A DNA stretch of 64,000 nt, taken from positions 1-64,000 of the forward strand of contig NZ_JAQTXM010000025.1 in NCBI RefSeq assembly GCF_028688795.1, written 5' to 3'. The first letter of the stretch is position 1. Each line of letters opens with the position of its first letter. Of this stretch, positions 1 to 10,701 are shown piece by piece. Both the position numbers and the translations under genes were made by a program. The notes under the pieces were generated by a model. It was given only the letters and a program-made list of their open reading frames with translations, was not told the DNA's origin and did no database searches. The DNA comes from Rhodoferax sp. Lineage in GTDB: Bacteria; Pseudomonadota; Gammaproteobacteria; Burkholderiales; Burkholderiaceae_C.

Positions 1-40
1 CCGGTTTCTGACATAAAAATGAACCGGAATTCATTTATAT

Positions 41-125
<85 letters not shown>

Positions 126-143
126 ATTTCAGGAAAGAAAGGC

Positions 144-149
144 ATTGTA
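144..149 (-). promoter_or_regulatory. candidate -10 box of tRNA-Leu
   Basis: On the minus strand TACAAT lies 19-24 bases before the tRNA 5' end, a plausible -10 for a tRNA with a short 5' leader. I cannot assign a good -35. The site lies between the tRNA and the start of rnr, so the two divergent genes must share this short region. Confidence 0.4.
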
Positions 150-172
150 TCAAGAATAGTAAGCAAACCAGC

Positions 173-2446
173 TTGTTGCTGGAAGAAATTGAAGGAATAG
201 TTCAAGGGCATCGTGACGGTCACGGTTTTGTGATTCGGGATGATGGTGAAGCAGATATTTACTTGCCACCCAATGAGATGCGAGCTGTCCTACACAAGGA
301 TCGCGTCAAGGCCCGTATTGTGCGCAGCGACCGTAAAGGGCGACCAGAAGGCCGGGTGGTTGAAATTGTTGAACGCAACAGCAAGGTCATCATTGGCCGC
401 CTGCTGCATGAAAGTGGCATTTGGATCGTGGCGCCAGAGGATAAGCGCTATGGTCAGGATGTGATGATTCCCAAGACCGCCACGGGTGCGGCAAAAGCCG
501 GCCAAGTGGTGGTGGTTGAGTTGACGGAGCCGCCTGCGCTCTTTGGGCAACCCGTGGGCCGTGTCAAGGAAGTGCTTGGCGAAATGGATGATCCAGGCAT
601 GGAGATTGAAATCGCGGTGCGCAAATACGACGTGCCGCATGAGTTTTCTGAAGCCTGCATTGCCTTAGCTAGGGCGCTTCCAGACAAAGTGCGTCCAGAA
701 GACAAGCGTCAGCGCGTGGACTTAACCGACGTGGCGCTGGTCACCATTGACGGTGAAGATGCCCGTGACTTTGACGACGCTGTGTACTGCGAGCCCGTCA
801 AAATCGGAAAAGGCCGCTCGGCCGTCCCAGGATGGCGCTTGCTTGTCGCCATTGCTGATGTGAGTCACTACGTGGAAAACGGCTCGGCCATTGACATTGA
901 TGCCTATGAGCGTGCCACCAGCGTGTATTTTCCACGCCGGGTCATTCCCATGTTGCCAGAAAAATTGTCAAACGGACTGTGCTCGCTTAACCCCGAGGTA
1001 GAGCGCCTGTGCATGGTGTGCGACATGATGGTTACTGAAGACGGCGAAGTGTCCGCCTACCAGTTTTACCCGGCCGTCATGTTCAGTCATGCACGTTTTA
1101 CCTACACCGAAGTTGCAGCTATTTTGGCCAATACCCGTGGCCCTGAAGCCACGAAGCGCAAGGACCGCATTACTGATCTGATGAACCTGCACGACGTGTA
1201 TCGTGCGTTGCTCAAGTCCCGCGAACGTCGAGGTGCGGTTGATTTCGAGACAGTAGAGACGCAAATTGTTTGTGATGAAGCGGGCCACATTGAAAAGATC
1301 GTTCCGCGCACACGCAATGATGCGCACAAGCTGATCGAAGAGGCCATGTTGGCCGCCAATGTGTGTAGCGCAGACTTTATTGCTCAGAGCAAACATGCCG
1401 GCCTGTTCCGCGTGCATGAAGGGCCCACGCCGGAGAAAAAGGAGATTCTGCGTAATTTCCTGAAGATTACAGGTGTCGGTCTTAGCATCAGCGACGATCC
1501 GTCACCTGCTGAATTCCAGGCGATTGCGAAGGCCACCAAGGATCGTCCGGATGCACAGCAGATACAGACCATGTTGTTGCGCTCCATGCAGCAAGCCATC
1601 TACACCCCAGTGAACAGTGGTCACTTTGGTTTGGCGTTTGAGGCATACACCCATTTCACCAGTCCGATACGGCGGTACCCTGACCTGCTGGTACATCGGG
1701 TCATCAAGGCCATTTTGGCGAAAGCCAAGTACGAGTTGCCTATTTTGCCTACGCCGGGTGAAGCACATGCCAAGCTGTCCAAACGGTTGGAGAAAAATCT
1801 GGCATCCAAGGTGGCTGAGCCAGGCCAAAAACCTCGCAAGCTCAGCATTGACATGCAGGCTTGGCAGGCCGCCGGTCTGCATTGCAGTGCCAACGAACGG
1901 CGGGCAGATGAAGCCAGTCGTGATGTAGAGGCGTGGCTCAAATGCAAGTACATGCGTGAGCATTTGGGTGAGGAATTCAGCGGCGTGGTCAGCGCTGTCA
2001 CCAGTTTTGGCATCTTTGTCACGCTTGATGCCATGTACGTCGAAGGCCTGGTGCACATTACAGAACTGGGTGGTGAGTACTACCGGTTTGACGAAGCGCG
2101 TCAGGAATTGCGGGGCGAACGCACCGGAATTCGTTTTGCGCTGGGCACCCGTGTCCAAGTGCAGGTAAGCCGTGTTGACCTGGATGGGCGGCGCATTGAT
2201 TTTCATCTGTTACCAGAAGGCGATGGGTTGCTCGCGCGCTCATCCAAAGACCGCGAGCCGTCGCGGGAAACCACTGAGCGAAAGCTGGTTGACGACGTTG
2301 CCAATGTGGCAGATTCGGGTCGGCGCAGTCGAAAAATAGCCGAACCTCTGCCCCGCACCGGAGAGCGCAAGCGCACGCCTGGGGCAAAAGTGGCGCCAGT
2401 GGCAAAGGCCAAAGACAAGACACGCAAGCCGCGTCGCCGCAGTTGA
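173..2446 (+). CDS. rnr: ribonuclease R
   Basis: RNase R is a processive 3'-5' exoribonuclease that degrades structured RNA and takes part in mRNA decay and RNA quality control. The protein has the order cold-shock domains, RNB catalytic domain, S1 domain, basic tail. The RNB motif [12 protein letters not shown] carries the metal-binding aspartates, with [16 protein letters not shown] further on. The S1 domain reads [15 protein letters not shown]. The last ~70 residues are rich in Lys and Arg. The frame is open upstream to an ATG at 98, but that codon lies inside the tRNA-Leu gene, so I prefer TTG 173 (or 176), just before the conserved LLEEIEG start. The ribosome binding site is weak and the exact start is uncertain. 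Confidence 0.9.
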   Translation: MLLEEIEGIVQGHRDGHGFVIRDDGEADIYLPPNEMRAVLHKDRVKARIVRSDRKGRPEGRVVEIVERNSKVIIGRLLHESGIWIVAPEDKRYGQDVMIPKTATGAAKAGQVVVVELTEPPALFGQPVGRVKEVLGEMDDPGMEIEIAVRKYDVPHEFSEACIALARALPDKVRPEDKRQRVDLTDVALVTIDGEDARDFDDAVYCEPVKIGKGRSAVPGWRLLVAIADVSHYVENGSAIDIDAYERATSVYFPRRVIPMLPEKLSNGLCSLNPEVERLCMVCDMMVTEDGEVSAYQFYPAVMFSHARFTYTEVAAILANTRGPEATKRKDRITDLMNLHDVYRALLKSRERRGAVDFETVETQIVCDEAGHIEKIVPRTRNDAHKLIEEAMLAANVCSADFIAQSKHAGLFRVHEGPTPEKKEILRNFLKITGVGLSISDDPSPAEFQAIAKATKDRPDAQQIQTMLLRSMQQAIYTPVNSGHFGLAFEAYTHFTSPIRRYPDLLVHRVIKAILAKAKYELPILPTPGEAHAKLSKRLEKNLASKVAEPGQKPRKLSIDMQAWQAAGLHCSANERRADEASRDVEAWLKCKYMREHLGEEFSGVVSAVTSFGIFVTLDAMYVEGLVHITELGGEYYRFDEARQELRGERTGIRFALGTRVQVQVSRVDLDGRRIDFHLLPEGDGLLARSSKDREPSRETTERKLVDDVANVADSGRRSRKIAEPLPRTGERKRTPGAKVAPVAKAKDKTRKPRRRS

Positions 2447-2475
2447 TTTTGCAAAACCCTCAGCACACTAACGTC

Positions 2476-3234
2476 ATGACAAAAACAATCAAAGTCGCCT
2501 TGGTCACGGGTGCAGGAACTGGTATTGGGAAATCCGTAGCACTGGCTTTGCTGGCTGACGGCTGGCATGTGGTGCTGGCAGGACGGCGGTTGCAGCCTTT
2601 GCTGGATGTGGCCGCGCTGTCTGCTGCATCCGAACGGGCCCTGGCAGTGGCTAGCGATGTGACGCAGGAGGCCTCGGTGGTGGCGTTGTTTGATGCCGCC
2701 TTGCAGAAGTTTGGCCGTGTTGATGTGCTGTTCAACAATGCCGGTACCAGCTCGCCACCCGGCGTGCTACTTGAGGATTTGACGCTGGCGCAGTGGCAGG
2801 GCGTGGTCGATGTTAATTTGACTGGTATGTTTTTGTGCCTACGTCAGGCGTTTCGGGTCATGAAGCTGCAACTGCCGATGGGTGGACGCATCATCAACAA
2901 CGGCTCAATTTCAGCTACCACGCCGCGTCCGAATTCGATCGTCTACACGGCCACCAAGCATGCGGTCACGGGCTTGACAAAAACGGCCTCGCTGGATGGC
3001 CGCAAGTACAACATTGCGGTGGGTCAGATTGACATTGGCAATGCCGCGACGGACATGACCCAGCGCATGCGCACAGGCATTCTGCAAGCCAATGGCAGCA
3101 CGATGGTTGAACCAGTGATGGATGTTGGCATCGTGGGCCAGTCCGTCGTGTACATGGCCAACCTGCCTTTAGAGGCCAACGTGATGTTTCATACCGTGAT
3201 GGCGACCCAGATGCCGTTTGCGGGTCGGGGCTGA
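2476..3234 (+). CDS. SDR family oxidoreductase
   Basis: A classical short-chain dehydrogenase/reductase of 252 aa. It shows the Rossmann nucleotide motif TGAGTGIG near the N-terminus, NNAG around residue 90, a catalytic Ser in NNGSIS, and YTATK as the YxxxK pair. The substrate cannot be read from the sequence. I chose ATG 2476 because it directly precedes the Rossmann strand; the frame stays open to a TTG overlapping the rnr stop. It follows rnr by 29 bp and may be cotranscribed. Confidence 0.85.
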   Translation: MTKTIKVALVTGAGTGIGKSVALALLADGWHVVLAGRRLQPLLDVAALSAASERALAVASDVTQEASVVALFDAALQKFGRVDVLFNNAGTSSPPGVLLEDLTLAQWQGVVDVNLTGMFLCLRQAFRVMKLQLPMGGRIINNGSISATTPRPNSIVYTATKHAVTGLTKTASLDGRKYNIAVGQIDIGNAATDMTQRMRTGILQANGSTMVEPVMDVGIVGQSVVYMANLPLEANVMFHTVMATQMPFAGRG

Positions 3235-3250
3235 TAATTTATAAGAAATA

Positions 3251-3296
3251 GGCTTCTAGCCCTTATTAAATAAGCGTAAGCAGCTATCAATTAAAT
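3251..3296 (+). repeat. dispersed 45-bp element, copy R1
   Basis: Contains the core TAGCCCTTATTAAATAAGCG followed by an A-rich stretch with AGCTATCAA. Nearly the same core occurs at 19906 and, more diverged, at six other places in the window. This copy covers the 3' end of the NAD(P)HX repair gene, giving its last ~14 codons and, on the minus strand, its TAG stop. Confidence 0.8.
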
Positions 3297-4761
3297 TAAT
3301 ACTCGACCTTGTTGGGGGCTGAGACGCAAGCTTTGAAGCTGTCAGTATGGACGTTACTGGCCAACTATCGGCGATTTGTCCATGTTGGTAAACCGCATCG
3401 CAGGCCGCCTGAAAAGCAGAGGCCCCAGCAGCTAATTTTGAGCCGATCATGCCTGCCAGGACATCTCCCGTGCCCGCCGTTGCCAACCGTGCATTACCCG
3501 TGGGGTTGATGGCTGTGAGTTGGTCTGGTGCGGCAATCACAGTGCCTGAACCTTTCAGCACCACGGTGCATGCAAACCGCTGTGCCAAGCGGGTGGCTGC
3601 GCCTAGCCGGTCTTGTTGCACCTGGTTGGACGTGCAATTCAAAAGGCGTGCCGCCTCAAGTGGATGCGGGGTCATTACGGTCGCAGCACCCCTGTTGATG
3701 CGGGCTACCAGAAGCTTCTGCAGGGCTACATCGCCTGCTATTGAATTCAAAGCGTCGGCATCAAGCACCATGGCGGATGATGCCAACAATGCCTTAGGTA
3801 TGACCGACGCGACCGCATCGCCCCCGCCGCACCCGCACACCACGGTCTTGGTGTTGAAGTCCAAAGAATCTACCGACCTGAACATGAGTTCGGGCTGGGT
3901 CATGTCCACGCTCAGGCTGCCGCCATCAAGCAAGCCGACAAAAACCCGTCCAGCTCCTGCATGCAGGGCAGCGTTGGCTGCCAGCAGTGCCGCACCAGTC
4001 ATTCCTGGCGCACCGCCAATCACGGCCACATCGCCAAAAATACCTTTGTGGCTGGCGTGGGTTCTGTGTGCCGGTGCTGGTTGGGCCAGTAGTCTGGCGC
4101 TAGCGCCAATGCGTTTCAGCATGTTTGGTGCGACTTGCAAGTCGTCAAGCCAAACGGTGCCGCTTGCGTCTCGGCCATGCGCGGTGAAGAGGCCGGGTTT
4201 GAGTGTCAACAAGCTCAGGGTATGCGTGGCATTGATGTGCCGCTGGGTTATTTGACCCGTGTCAGCGTCGAGCCCACTCGGGACATCAACGGCAAGAATG
4301 GGCACATTGCTGCCATTCATTTGATCGATCCAGCTGCCCATGTCAGCATTGGGTTCACCCAGATGTGCACCAATCCCGAGCAGCGCATCAATGCACAGTT
4401 GAATGTTGGTTGGCACCTGCGTGCTGAATGCCACGCCCGCTGACACCGCGCGCTGGTAAGCGGCCAAGGCATCAGGTGGCGCACGGTCGGGCTGACCCAG
4501 CCAAGTCACGATAGCCTCTTTGCCCCAGTGGTGCAGGTGAATCGCCGCCTCCAGGCCGTCGCCACCATTGTTGCCTGGACCACAGGCGATCCAGATACGG
4601 TGTGCATGTGGTGCAACTGCCAAGGCGAGTTTCGCAACGACCAAACCGGCGCGTTGCATTAGCGCGTGTAAAGGCAGCGTAGCGGTCGCTAGTGCCTCGA
4701 TTTGGCGTGTTGCGGCAACGTTGTGCAAATGCCGCTCTAAACCTGGTTGGATGCGTTGCAC
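3256..4761 (-). CDS. nnrD: bifunctional NAD(P)HX epimerase/dehydratase
   Basis: Repairs hydrated NAD(P)H. The N-terminal epimerase domain (NnrE/YjeF-N, about residues 1-215) has GPGNNGGDGLEAA and VDVPSGLDADTG. The C-terminal dehydratase domain (NnrD/carbohydrate-kinase-like) has the GTGDVLAGMIG loop and an NPTGNARLATAG segment. At 501 aa it has the usual length of the fused enzyme. The start is a GTG 3 bp after the stop of the upstream hydrolase gene, so the two are probably cotranscribed. The last residues and the stop codon fall in repeat R1, so the natural C-terminus may have been overwritten. Confidence 0.9.
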   Translation of the reverse strand: MQRIQPGLERHLHNVAATRQIEALATATLPLHALMQRAGLVVAKLALAVAPHAHRIWIACGPGNNGGDGLEAAIHLHHWGKEAIVTWLGQPDRAPPDALAAYQRAVSAGVAFSTQVPTNIQLCIDALLGIGAHLGEPNADMGSWIDQMNGSNVPILAVDVPSGLDADTGQITQRHINATHTLSLLTLKPGLFTAHGRDASGTVWLDDLQVAPNMLKRIGASARLLAQPAPAHRTHASHKGIFGDVAVIGGAPGMTGAALLAANAALHAGAGRVFVGLLDGGSLSVDMTQPELMFRSVDSLDFNTKTVVCGCGGGDAVASVIPKALLASSAMVLDADALNSIAGDVALQKLLVARINRGAATVMTPHPLEAARLLNCTSNQVQQDRLGAATRLAQRFACTVVLKGSGTVIAAPDQLTAINPTGNARLATAGTGDVLAGMIGSKLAAGASAFQAACDAVYQHGQIADSWPVTSILTASKLASQPPTRSSINLIDSCLRLFNKG

Positions 4762-4764
4762 GGT

Positions 4765-5652
4765 CTAGAACTCGTAGCTTTCGCCTTCTCTGGCCAAGCG
4801 GTACTCGGGGTCACCTGCTTGCTTGGGGTGTTCTTGCAACACTTGGGCAAAAACGGTTTCGAGCGCATCGTCGCTGCGGGTGGGTTCATGGTGTGTGCAA
4901 TACAACACCTTGGCGCCCGCATGTTTGGCATAGTCAATGCTGGAGTGGAAAGTGCCGTGCCCCCAGCCTTTCTTTGAGATGTATTCGGCAGAGGTGTAGG
5001 AGCAATCTGCAATCAGCACATCGACACCCGCCATGGCGCGCAGGATGCTGGCCGATTTTTCATCAACAAAGCTTTGATATTCGGCAAAGTCAGGGTCGTT
5101 TGGCTCGTAGATGTTGAGCGGTGGTTCGTGGTCGCCGGTGAAGAAAATGGACTTGCCGTCGGCCTCAATCCGGTAGCCGAAGTCCACGACCGGATGGTTC
5201 ATCAAAAAGGGCGTGACCTTGGCAGATCCGATTTGGATACTTTGCTCTGGCACCAACGTGACGTATTCAATTTGTGCTTTCATCTCGGCTTCGCGCACCG
5301 GGAAATAACTGTATTGCAATTGCACCGACATCACTTGCTCAATGCCCCTGCCAGACACCGGATCGAAGGCGCCGTGCAGCCTCAAGGTGTTCCCAGGGAT
5401 GAAATTGGGGATGAAAAATGGCAAGCCTTGAATGTGGTCCCAGTGTGAATGGGTGATCAAGACATTCGCCGTTACAGGCAGTTCGGCCATGAGCGACTGT
5501 GACAGCGGAAATATGCCCGTGCCCGCATCAATGATGATGAGTTCATTCTGGTCAGTGCGAATTTCAATGCAGGTGGTGTTGCCACCGTAGCGCACCGTGG
5601 ATGGTCCTGGGGACGCAATGGAGCCACGCACGCCCCAGAATTTAACTTTCAT
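4765..5652 (-). CDS. MBL-fold metallo-hydrolase
   Basis: A metallo-beta-lactamase-fold hydrolase of 295 aa, starting MKVKFWGVRGS as in a bacterial subgroup sometimes annotated as cyclic-nucleotide phosphodiesterase-like. The zinc motif HSHWDH lies near residue 89, and FTGDHEPP and DCSYTSAEY follow. The true substrate is unknown. It sits between the HDOD gene (9 bp upstream) and the NAD(P)HX repair gene (3 bp downstream), forming a tight three-gene minus-strand unit. The HDOD partner hints at a signalling role, but that is inference. Confidence 0.8.
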   Translation of the reverse strand: MKVKFWGVRGSIASPGPSTVRYGGNTTCIEIRTDQNELIIIDAGTGIFPLSQSLMAELPVTANVLITHSHWDHIQGLPFFIPNFIPGNTLRLHGAFDPVSGRGIEQVMSVQLQYSYFPVREAEMKAQIEYVTLVPEQSIQIGSAKVTPFLMNHPVVDFGYRIEADGKSIFFTGDHEPPLNIYEPNDPDFAEYQSFVDEKSASILRAMAGVDVLIADCSYTSAEYISKKGWGHGTFHSSIDYAKHAGAKVLYCTHHEPTRSDDALETVFAQVLQEHPKQAGDPEYRLAREGESYEF

Positions 5653-5661
5653 GCAGGTACC

Positions 5662-6528
5662 TCAAATTTTTGCAAACAACTTCGCTTCTTCAAATGCTGC
5701 ATTCAAATCACCGGCCGTCAGAATCACCTCGTCAAGAGACCCCCCCATGATTTGAGCAACCGTTGGTGGTAATTCATAAACAAGGGGGTTGCCTGCATAC
5801 CCAAACCGGAGTTTCTTGCTGATCTGATTTGCGGTAAAAACGCAGGCGAAAAGTTCAGAGGGTCGATCTGGTGCTCTATATTGATGTGCAATGGTGTCGA
5901 TCAGGCTGGGCGCAAACCGCCATTTTTCAACCAGCATGGCCCCAATCACGGCATGATCTGTTCCCAGGGTGCGTTGTAAGGTTTCATGAAGCGATGTGCC
6001 ATCCGTCTCGGAAATCTTCAGCGCCTGCCTGAATTCATCAGGCATGAACTGGGCGCAGACCACCTTGCCGAAGTCATGGAGAAGGCCGCCGATAAAACTA
6101 TCCATCGGGTCTGCATCATCCAGGTGTGTGGCCAGTTGTTTGGCTATGACAGCGGTAGACAGTGAATGCAACAAGTAATTGTCAACATCAAAACCCGCAG
6201 CGTTGTGTTTTGGCAAGATGCCTATGGCGGCAATGCTAAGCGCCAGGTTTTTTATCGTGTTGAAGCCCAGGTACACCACAGCGTGGTTGACAGACGTGAT
6301 TTGCTTGGGCAGGCTGTAATAGGCTGAATTGACAACCCTGAGAATTTTGACGGTGACCACAGGGTCTTTGTCGATCACTTGTACCAAATCCCTTGGTGTG
6401 CAGTTGACATCCCGCGTGAGTTCCAGAATCTTCTGGACACTTTTAGGGAATGCCGGCATGCCGTCAACGGCAGTGGCGAGCTTCTGTGAGAGTTCAGGTG
6501 ACATGGCTTTCATTGTCTGTCTAATCAT
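5662..6528 (-). CDS. HDOD domain protein
   Basis: A single HDOD domain of about 200 residues, an HD-phosphohydrolase relative usually lacking full metal-binding residues. Visible motifs are LPAFPKSVQKIL-like near residue 25, HAVVYLGFNTIKNLALS, and FIGGLLHDFGKVV, which keeps an HD pair. HDOD proteins act in signalling, biofilm and cell-cycle responses in proteobacteria. It is first in a three-gene minus-strand unit and shares its 275-bp upstream region with rpsB. Starts at 6528 or 6513 are both possible. Confidence 0.8.
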   Translation of the reverse strand: MIRQTMKAMSPELSQKLATAVDGMPAFPKSVQKILELTRDVNCTPRDLVQVIDKDPVVTVKILRVVNSAYYSLPKQITSVNHAVVYLGFNTIKNLALSIAAIGILPKHNAAGFDVDNYLLHSLSTAVIAKQLATHLDDADPMDSFIGGLLHDFGKVVCAQFMPDEFRQALKISETDGTSLHETLQRTLGTDHAVIGAMLVEKWRFAPSLIDTIAHQYRAPDRPSELFACVFTANQISKKLRFGYAGNPLVYELPPTVAQIMGGSLDEVILTAGDLNAAFEEAKLFAKI

Positions 6529-6647
6529 TCAACGGGATGACTGCGGAATTGAAATCTTTCAAAATCAAACTCCAAAGAACGTCGGAGGTTCAGTTTTCGG
6601 GCGAAGTCTTGCTGTGCGAGGCGGTGGGAAGGAAACTTGGGCGCGAA

Positions 6648-6656
6648 TGCTATACT
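6648..6656 (+). promoter_or_regulatory. candidate extended -10 promoter of rpsB
   Basis: TGCTATACT fits an extended -10 element (TGnTATAAT-like). No convincing -35 is seen, which is typical of extended -10 promoters. It would give a leader of about 140 nt before rpsB. Such a leader is where S2 autoregulates rpsB-tsf in Escherichia coli; whether it does here is inference. Confidence 0.45.
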
Positions 6657-6803
6657 CGAAAAGCTTAACAAAGGCATGGTTAACATGTTGATGTCGGGTT
6701 CATACGCAAACCAGTCTCATCAAGGTGTTGTGGTGCCAGCCCCAAATACGTGGGCGTCGCTACAAAACGAGCTGGATTTTAGACTTAACCTTTGGAGTTA
6801 TTC

Positions 6804-7556
6804 ATGGCAATTACCATGCGAGAAATGTTGGAAGCTGGCGTCCATTTTGGTCACCAAACGCGCTTCTGGAATCCCAAGATGGCCCCCTTCATTTTTGGCC
6901 ATCGCAACAAAATTCACATCATCAACCTGGAAAAATCGTTGCCGATGTTCCAGGAGGCTGCTAAATTTGTGCGCCAAATTTCCGCCAAGCGCGGTACCGT
7001 GCTGATGGTTGGCACCAAGCGCCAAGCCCGCGAAACGATTGCAATTGAAGCTCAGCGCGCTGGTGTTCCTTATGTTGACCAGCGTTGGTTGGGCGGCATG
7101 CTGACCAACTTCAAGACCGTCAAGACTTCGATCAAGCGCTTGAAAGATATGAAGATTCAGCAAGAAGCTGGTCTGGATAGCATGAGCAAGAAAGAGCAGT
7201 TGATGTTTGCTCGCGAGCTGGCAAAGCTTGAGCGCGATATTGGCGGTATTCAAGATATGGCTGTGTTGCCTGATGCTATTTTTGTGATCGACGTTGGCTA
7301 CCACAAAATCGCCATTGCTGAAGCGCGCAAGCTTGGCATTCCACTGATTGCGGTCGTGGATACCAACCATTCGCCAGAAGGCATTGAGTATGTGATCCCC
7401 GGTAACGATGACTCGTCCAAGGCGGTAGCTTTGTACGCTAGTGGCATCGCAGACGCGATCATTGAAGGCCGTGCCAACGCGATGGACGATGTCGTGAAGG
7501 CTGTGGCTGCTGAAAGTGCTGATGAATTTGTGGAAGTCAACGAGGCTACAGCCTGA
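6804..7556 (+). CDS. rpsB: 30S ribosomal protein S2
   Basis: Ribosomal protein uS2 of the small subunit, 250 aa. The N-terminus [20 protein letters not shown] and the segments [12 protein letters not shown] and [19 protein letters not shown] are diagnostic. I placed the start at ATG 6804, 6 bp after GGAG; the frame is open 12 bp further upstream but lacks family similarity there. It heads the long run of co-directional genes that reaches beyond lpxB and is separated from tsf by an intrinsic terminator. Confidence 0.97.
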   Translation: MAITMREMLEAGVHFGHQTRFWNPKMAPFIFGHRNKIHIINLEKSLPMFQEAAKFVRQISAKRGTVLMVGTKRQARETIAIEAQRAGVPYVDQRWLGGMLTNFKTVKTSIKRLKDMKIQQEAGLDSMSKKEQLMFARELAKLERDIGGIQDMAVLPDAIFVIDVGYHKIAIAEARKLGIPLIAVVDTNHSPEGIEYVIPGNDDSSKAVALYASGIADAIIEGRANAMDDVVKAVAAESADEFVEVNEATA

Positions 7557-7571
7557 GTTGTCTGTTTCCCC

Positions 7572-7602
7572 AAAAAAGGGGGCTTTGTTGCCCCCTTTTT
7601 TT
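7572..7602 (+). terminator. intrinsic terminator between rpsB and tsf
   Basis: AAAAAAGGGGGC and GCCCCCTTTTTTT pair around a TTTGTT loop, followed by a T run. It lies directly after the rpsB stop and probably acts as a partial terminator that lowers tsf expression relative to rpsB. Confidence 0.9.
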
Positions 7603-7644
7603 GATCAAATTTTTAATTAACTGAACTGAATCTGGAGAATAGAA

Positions 7645-8568
7645 ATGGCTGCAATTACCGCAAGCATGGTGGCTGAACTTCGTGGCAAGACTGACGCCCC
7701 CATGATGGAGTGCAAGCGCGCTTTGACAGAGGCTGAAGGCGACATGGCCAAAGCAGAAGAGTTGCTGCGCGTCAAGCTGGGTAGCAAGGCGGGCAAGGCG
7801 GCAGGTCGTATCACGGCTGAAGGCGTTGTAGTCAGCAGCATCAGTGGTAATGTGGGCGCTTTGCTTGAAGTCAACTGCGAAACTGACTTTGTGACTAAAA
7901 ATGACAGCTTTCTGGCGTTTGCCAACGCAGCGGTTGAATTGGTTGCGAAGAATGATCCAGCAGATGTGGTTGCCTTGGGCGGGTTGCCGTATGAGCAAGA
8001 CGGTTTTGGACCAACGCTTGAGGATGTTCGTAAGGGGTTGATTGGCAAGATTGGTGAAAACATGAGCTTTCGCCGATTCAAGCGTTTCGCATCAGGTGCG
8101 CAGATTGCTTCCTATTTGCACGGCACCCGCATTGGTGTTGTTGTCGAATTTGAAGGTGATGCAAATGCGGCCAAGGACGTCGCCATGCATGTGGCAGCCA
8201 TGAAGCCAGTCGCGTTGTCCAGTGACGACGTGCCGTCTGATTTGGTTGCACGTGAGCGTTCGGTGGCAGCTGCCAAGGCTGCAGAAGATGCGGCCGTCGC
8301 TACTGCTGCTGGCAAGCCAGTCCAGTCTGCTGAAATCGTTGCCAAGCGCATCGAGGGTGGCGTGCAGAAATACCTCAAGGAAGTCTCTTTGTTCAATCAG
8401 TCATTTGTGAAAAATGACAAGCAAACCGTTGAGCAGATGCTCAAGGCTGCCAGTACCACGGTGAAGTCTTTCACCTTGTATGTGGTGGGTGAAGGCATTG
8501 AAAAGAAGGTGGATGACTTCGCGGCAGAGGTGGCGGCGCAGGTTGCTGCGGCCCAGCAAGCTGCCTGA
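7645..8568 (+). CDS. tsf: elongation factor Ts
   Basis: EF-Ts, the guanine nucleotide exchange factor for EF-Tu, 307 aa. It has the N-terminal UBA-like region with [15 protein letters not shown] and the EF-Tu-contacting motif [12 protein letters not shown] near residues 75-88, followed by dimerisation subdomains. ATG 7645 follows TGGAG at normal spacing. It lies 88 bp after rpsB across an intrinsic terminator. Confidence 0.97.
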   Translation: MAAITASMVAELRGKTDAPMMECKRALTEAEGDMAKAEELLRVKLGSKAGKAAGRITAEGVVVSSISGNVGALLEVNCETDFVTKNDSFLAFANAAVELVAKNDPADVVALGGLPYEQDGFGPTLEDVRKGLIGKIGENMSFRRFKRFASGAQIASYLHGTRIGVVVEFEGDANAAKDVAMHVAAMKPVALSSDDVPSDLVARERSVAAAKAAEDAAVATAAGKPVQSAEIVAKRIEGGVQKYLKEVSLFNQSFVKNDKQTVEQMLKAASTTVKSFTLYVVGEGIEKKVDDFAAEVAAQVAAAQQAA

Positions 8569-8618
8569 ATTTCGCCTCATTTATGCCGACTTGTACCAAA
8601 CCACATCAGGAGATTCAC

Positions 8619-9341
8619 ATGTCAACCGCCAAGCCCGCCTATAAGCGAATTTTGCTGAAATTGTCGGGCGAGGCCCTGATGGGTGATGACCAGTTTGGTA
8701 TCAATCGCGACACCATCGTTCGAATGGTGGATGAGGTCGTTGCCGTGACGCGCCTGGGTGTCGAGGTCGCGGTTGTGATTGGTGGCGGTAACATTTTTCG
8801 TGGTGTTGCGGGTGGCTCTGTTGGGATGGATCGGGCCACAGCTGATTACATGGGTATGTTGGCCACTGTCATGAATGCTTTGGCTTTGGGTGACACCATG
8901 AACAAGGCTGGTTTGACTGCTCGCGTCATGTCGGCCATTGCCATTGAGCAGGTGGTCGAACCCTATGTGCGACCCAAAGCTTTGCAGTACCTCGAAGAGG
9001 GTAAAGTTGTTATTTTTGCCGCTGGTACTGGCAATCCATTTTTCACGACAGACACCGCAGCGGCTTTGCGTGGTGCCGAAATTGGTGCAGAGATCGTTCT
9101 GAAAGCTACTAAGGTAGATGGCGTGTACAGCGCTGACCCGAAGAAAGACCCAACTGCGACCCGGTACAGCAAAATCTCTTTTGATGATGCGATATCACAG
9201 AATCTTGGCATCATGGACGCCACGGCTTTTGCGCTGTGTCGTGATCAAAAGCTCCCTGTTAAGGTTTTTTCAATATTTAAACATGGTGCGCTGCAACGAG
9301 TCGTGATGGGTGAAGATGAAGGCACGTTGGTGCACGCTTGA
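8619..9341 (+). CDS. pyrH: UMP kinase
   Basis: Bacterial UMP kinase of the amino-acid kinase fold, phosphorylating UMP to UDP for RNA, DNA and cell-wall nucleotide supply. The 240-aa protein shows [11 protein letters not shown] at the N-terminus, GGGNIFRG, and [13 protein letters not shown] chose ATG 8619, 7 bp after AGGAGA; the frame is open 36 bp further upstream but without family similarity. Order tsf-pyrH-frr is conserved in proteobacteria. Confidence 0.96.
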   Translation: MSTAKPAYKRILLKLSGEALMGDDQFGINRDTIVRMVDEVVAVTRLGVEVAVVIGGGNIFRGVAGGSVGMDRATADYMGMLATVMNALALGDTMNKAGLTARVMSAIAIEQVVEPYVRPKALQYLEEGKVVIFAAGTGNPFFTTDTAAALRGAEIGAEIVLKATKVDGVYSADPKKDPTATRYSKISFDDAISQNLGIMDATAFALCRDQKLPVKVFSIFKHGALQRVVMGEDEGTLVHA

Positions 9342-9396
9342 GCGTGCCAAAATTCTGTTTTTAAGAGGCTGGTTGAACGCCGTGTGAGGAGAAAAT

Positions 9397-9957
9397 ATGC
9401 CAATTGTTGATATAAAACGCAACACTGAGTCCAAGATGGACCAGTCGATCGAATCTTTCAAACATAACCTGACCAAGATTCGCACAGGGCGCGCTAATCC
9501 CGCCATTCTTGACACGGTTCACGTGGACTACTACGGTGCCATGGTACCTATCAGTCAAGTGGCCAATGTTTCGCTGCTTGATTCCCGCACAGTAAGCGTT
9601 CAGCCTTGGGAAAAAGGCATGGGTGCCAAGATCGAAAAAGCCATCCGTGACAGTGACTTGGGGTTAAATCCATCGTCGATGGGGGACTTGATACGTGTGC
9701 CGATGCCTCCTATGTCTGAGGAGCGGCGAAAAGAGTTGACCAAACTGGTTCGAAATGAAGGCGAAAGTGCCAAAGTGGCTGTTCGTAATTTACGTCGGGA
9801 TGCCAATGAGTCGCTTAAGAAGCTGGACAAAGACAAGCTGGCTTCTGAAGACGACCTGAAGCGCTGCGAAGCTGACATTCAAAAGGTCACGGACAGACAC
9901 ATTCTGGCCATAGACCAATTGGTGGCTGGCAAAGAGCAAGACATCATGGCGGTCTAG
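9397..9957 (+). CDS. frr: ribosome recycling factor
   Basis: RRF releases ribosomes from mRNA after termination, together with EF-G. The 186-aa protein has the family length and motifs: [30 protein letters not shown], and [12 protein letters not shown], with a long helical C-terminus ending in [12 protein letters not shown] strong AGGAGA precedes ATG 9397. It follows pyrH by 55 bp. Confidence 0.97.
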   Translation: MPIVDIKRNTESKMDQSIESFKHNLTKIRTGRANPAILDTVHVDYYGAMVPISQVANVSLLDSRTVSVQPWEKGMGAKIEKAIRDSDLGLNPSSMGDLIRVPMPPMSEERRKELTKLVRNEGESAKVAVRNLRRDANESLKKLDKDKLASEDDLKRCEADIQKVTDRHILAIDQLVAGKEQDIMAV

Positions 9958-9964
9958 GCTTGCC

Positions 9965-10693
9965 ATGACCGTCCAGCGAGTGCCGTATCACATTGCCATT
10001 GTCATGGACGGCAATGGTCGGTGGGCTAACAAGCGGTTTTTACCTCGGATTGCCGGACACAAGGTGGGCGTGGATGCACTGAAACGTTGTGCCAAAGCCT
10101 GCGACGCGCGTGGTGTCCGGGTTCTGACTGTCTTCGCCTTTTCGTCGGAAAACTGGAAGCGTCCGAGTGACGAGGTTTCAGGACTGATGGATTTGTTTGC
10201 CATCGCACTTGCCCGTGAGGTGCCACAACTCAATGCTGATGGTGTGCAACTTCGTTTTATTGGGGAGCGACAGGGCTTGTCCACGCGTGTGCTCAAAGGC
10301 ATTCAGCAAGCCGAAGCCGTTACTGCTTTGAACACGCGGCTGGTGCTCAATGTTTGTTTCAATTACGGTGGTCGGTGGGACATCGTCCAAGCTGCTGCCA
10401 AATTGGCTGCACAGGGCATCTTGCCGACTGAGCAGCACTTGAGCCAAGCCATGGCTTTGGCACATGTGCCTGACCCTGACTTGGTGATACGCACAGGTGG
10501 GGAACTGCGAATCAGCAATTTTTTGTTGTGGCAGTCAGCCTATTCGGAATTTGTTTTTGTCGATACGTTGTGGCCCGATTTTGACGATGCTGCGCTTGCC
10601 GCTGCAATTGCGTCTTACGCTGGCCGCGAGAGGCGTTTTGGCAAAACGTCCGATCAGCTCCAGTTAGTCAATACGCCGACGCGGGTAGGTTGA
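9965..10693 (+). CDS. uppS: (di-trans,poly-cis)-undecaprenyl diphosphate synthase
   Basis: A cis-prenyltransferase that makes undecaprenyl diphosphate, the lipid carrier precursor for peptidoglycan and O-antigen. The catalytic motif VMDGNGRWANKR is near residue 14, followed by FAFSSENWKRP and the C-terminal RTGGELRISNFLLWQ. Its 242 aa are normal for the family. The start lies 7 bp after frr. Confidence 0.96.
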   Translation: MTVQRVPYHIAIVMDGNGRWANKRFLPRIAGHKVGVDALKRCAKACDARGVRVLTVFAFSSENWKRPSDEVSGLMDLFAIALAREVPQLNADGVQLRFIGERQGLSTRVLKGIQQAEAVTALNTRLVLNVCFNYGGRWDIVQAAAKLAAQGILPTEQHLSQAMALAHVPDPDLVIRTGGELRISNFLLWQSAYSEFVFVDTLWPDFDDAALAAAIASYAGRERRFGKTSDQLQLVNTPTRVG

Positions 10694-10701
10694 TTAGAAC
10701 T

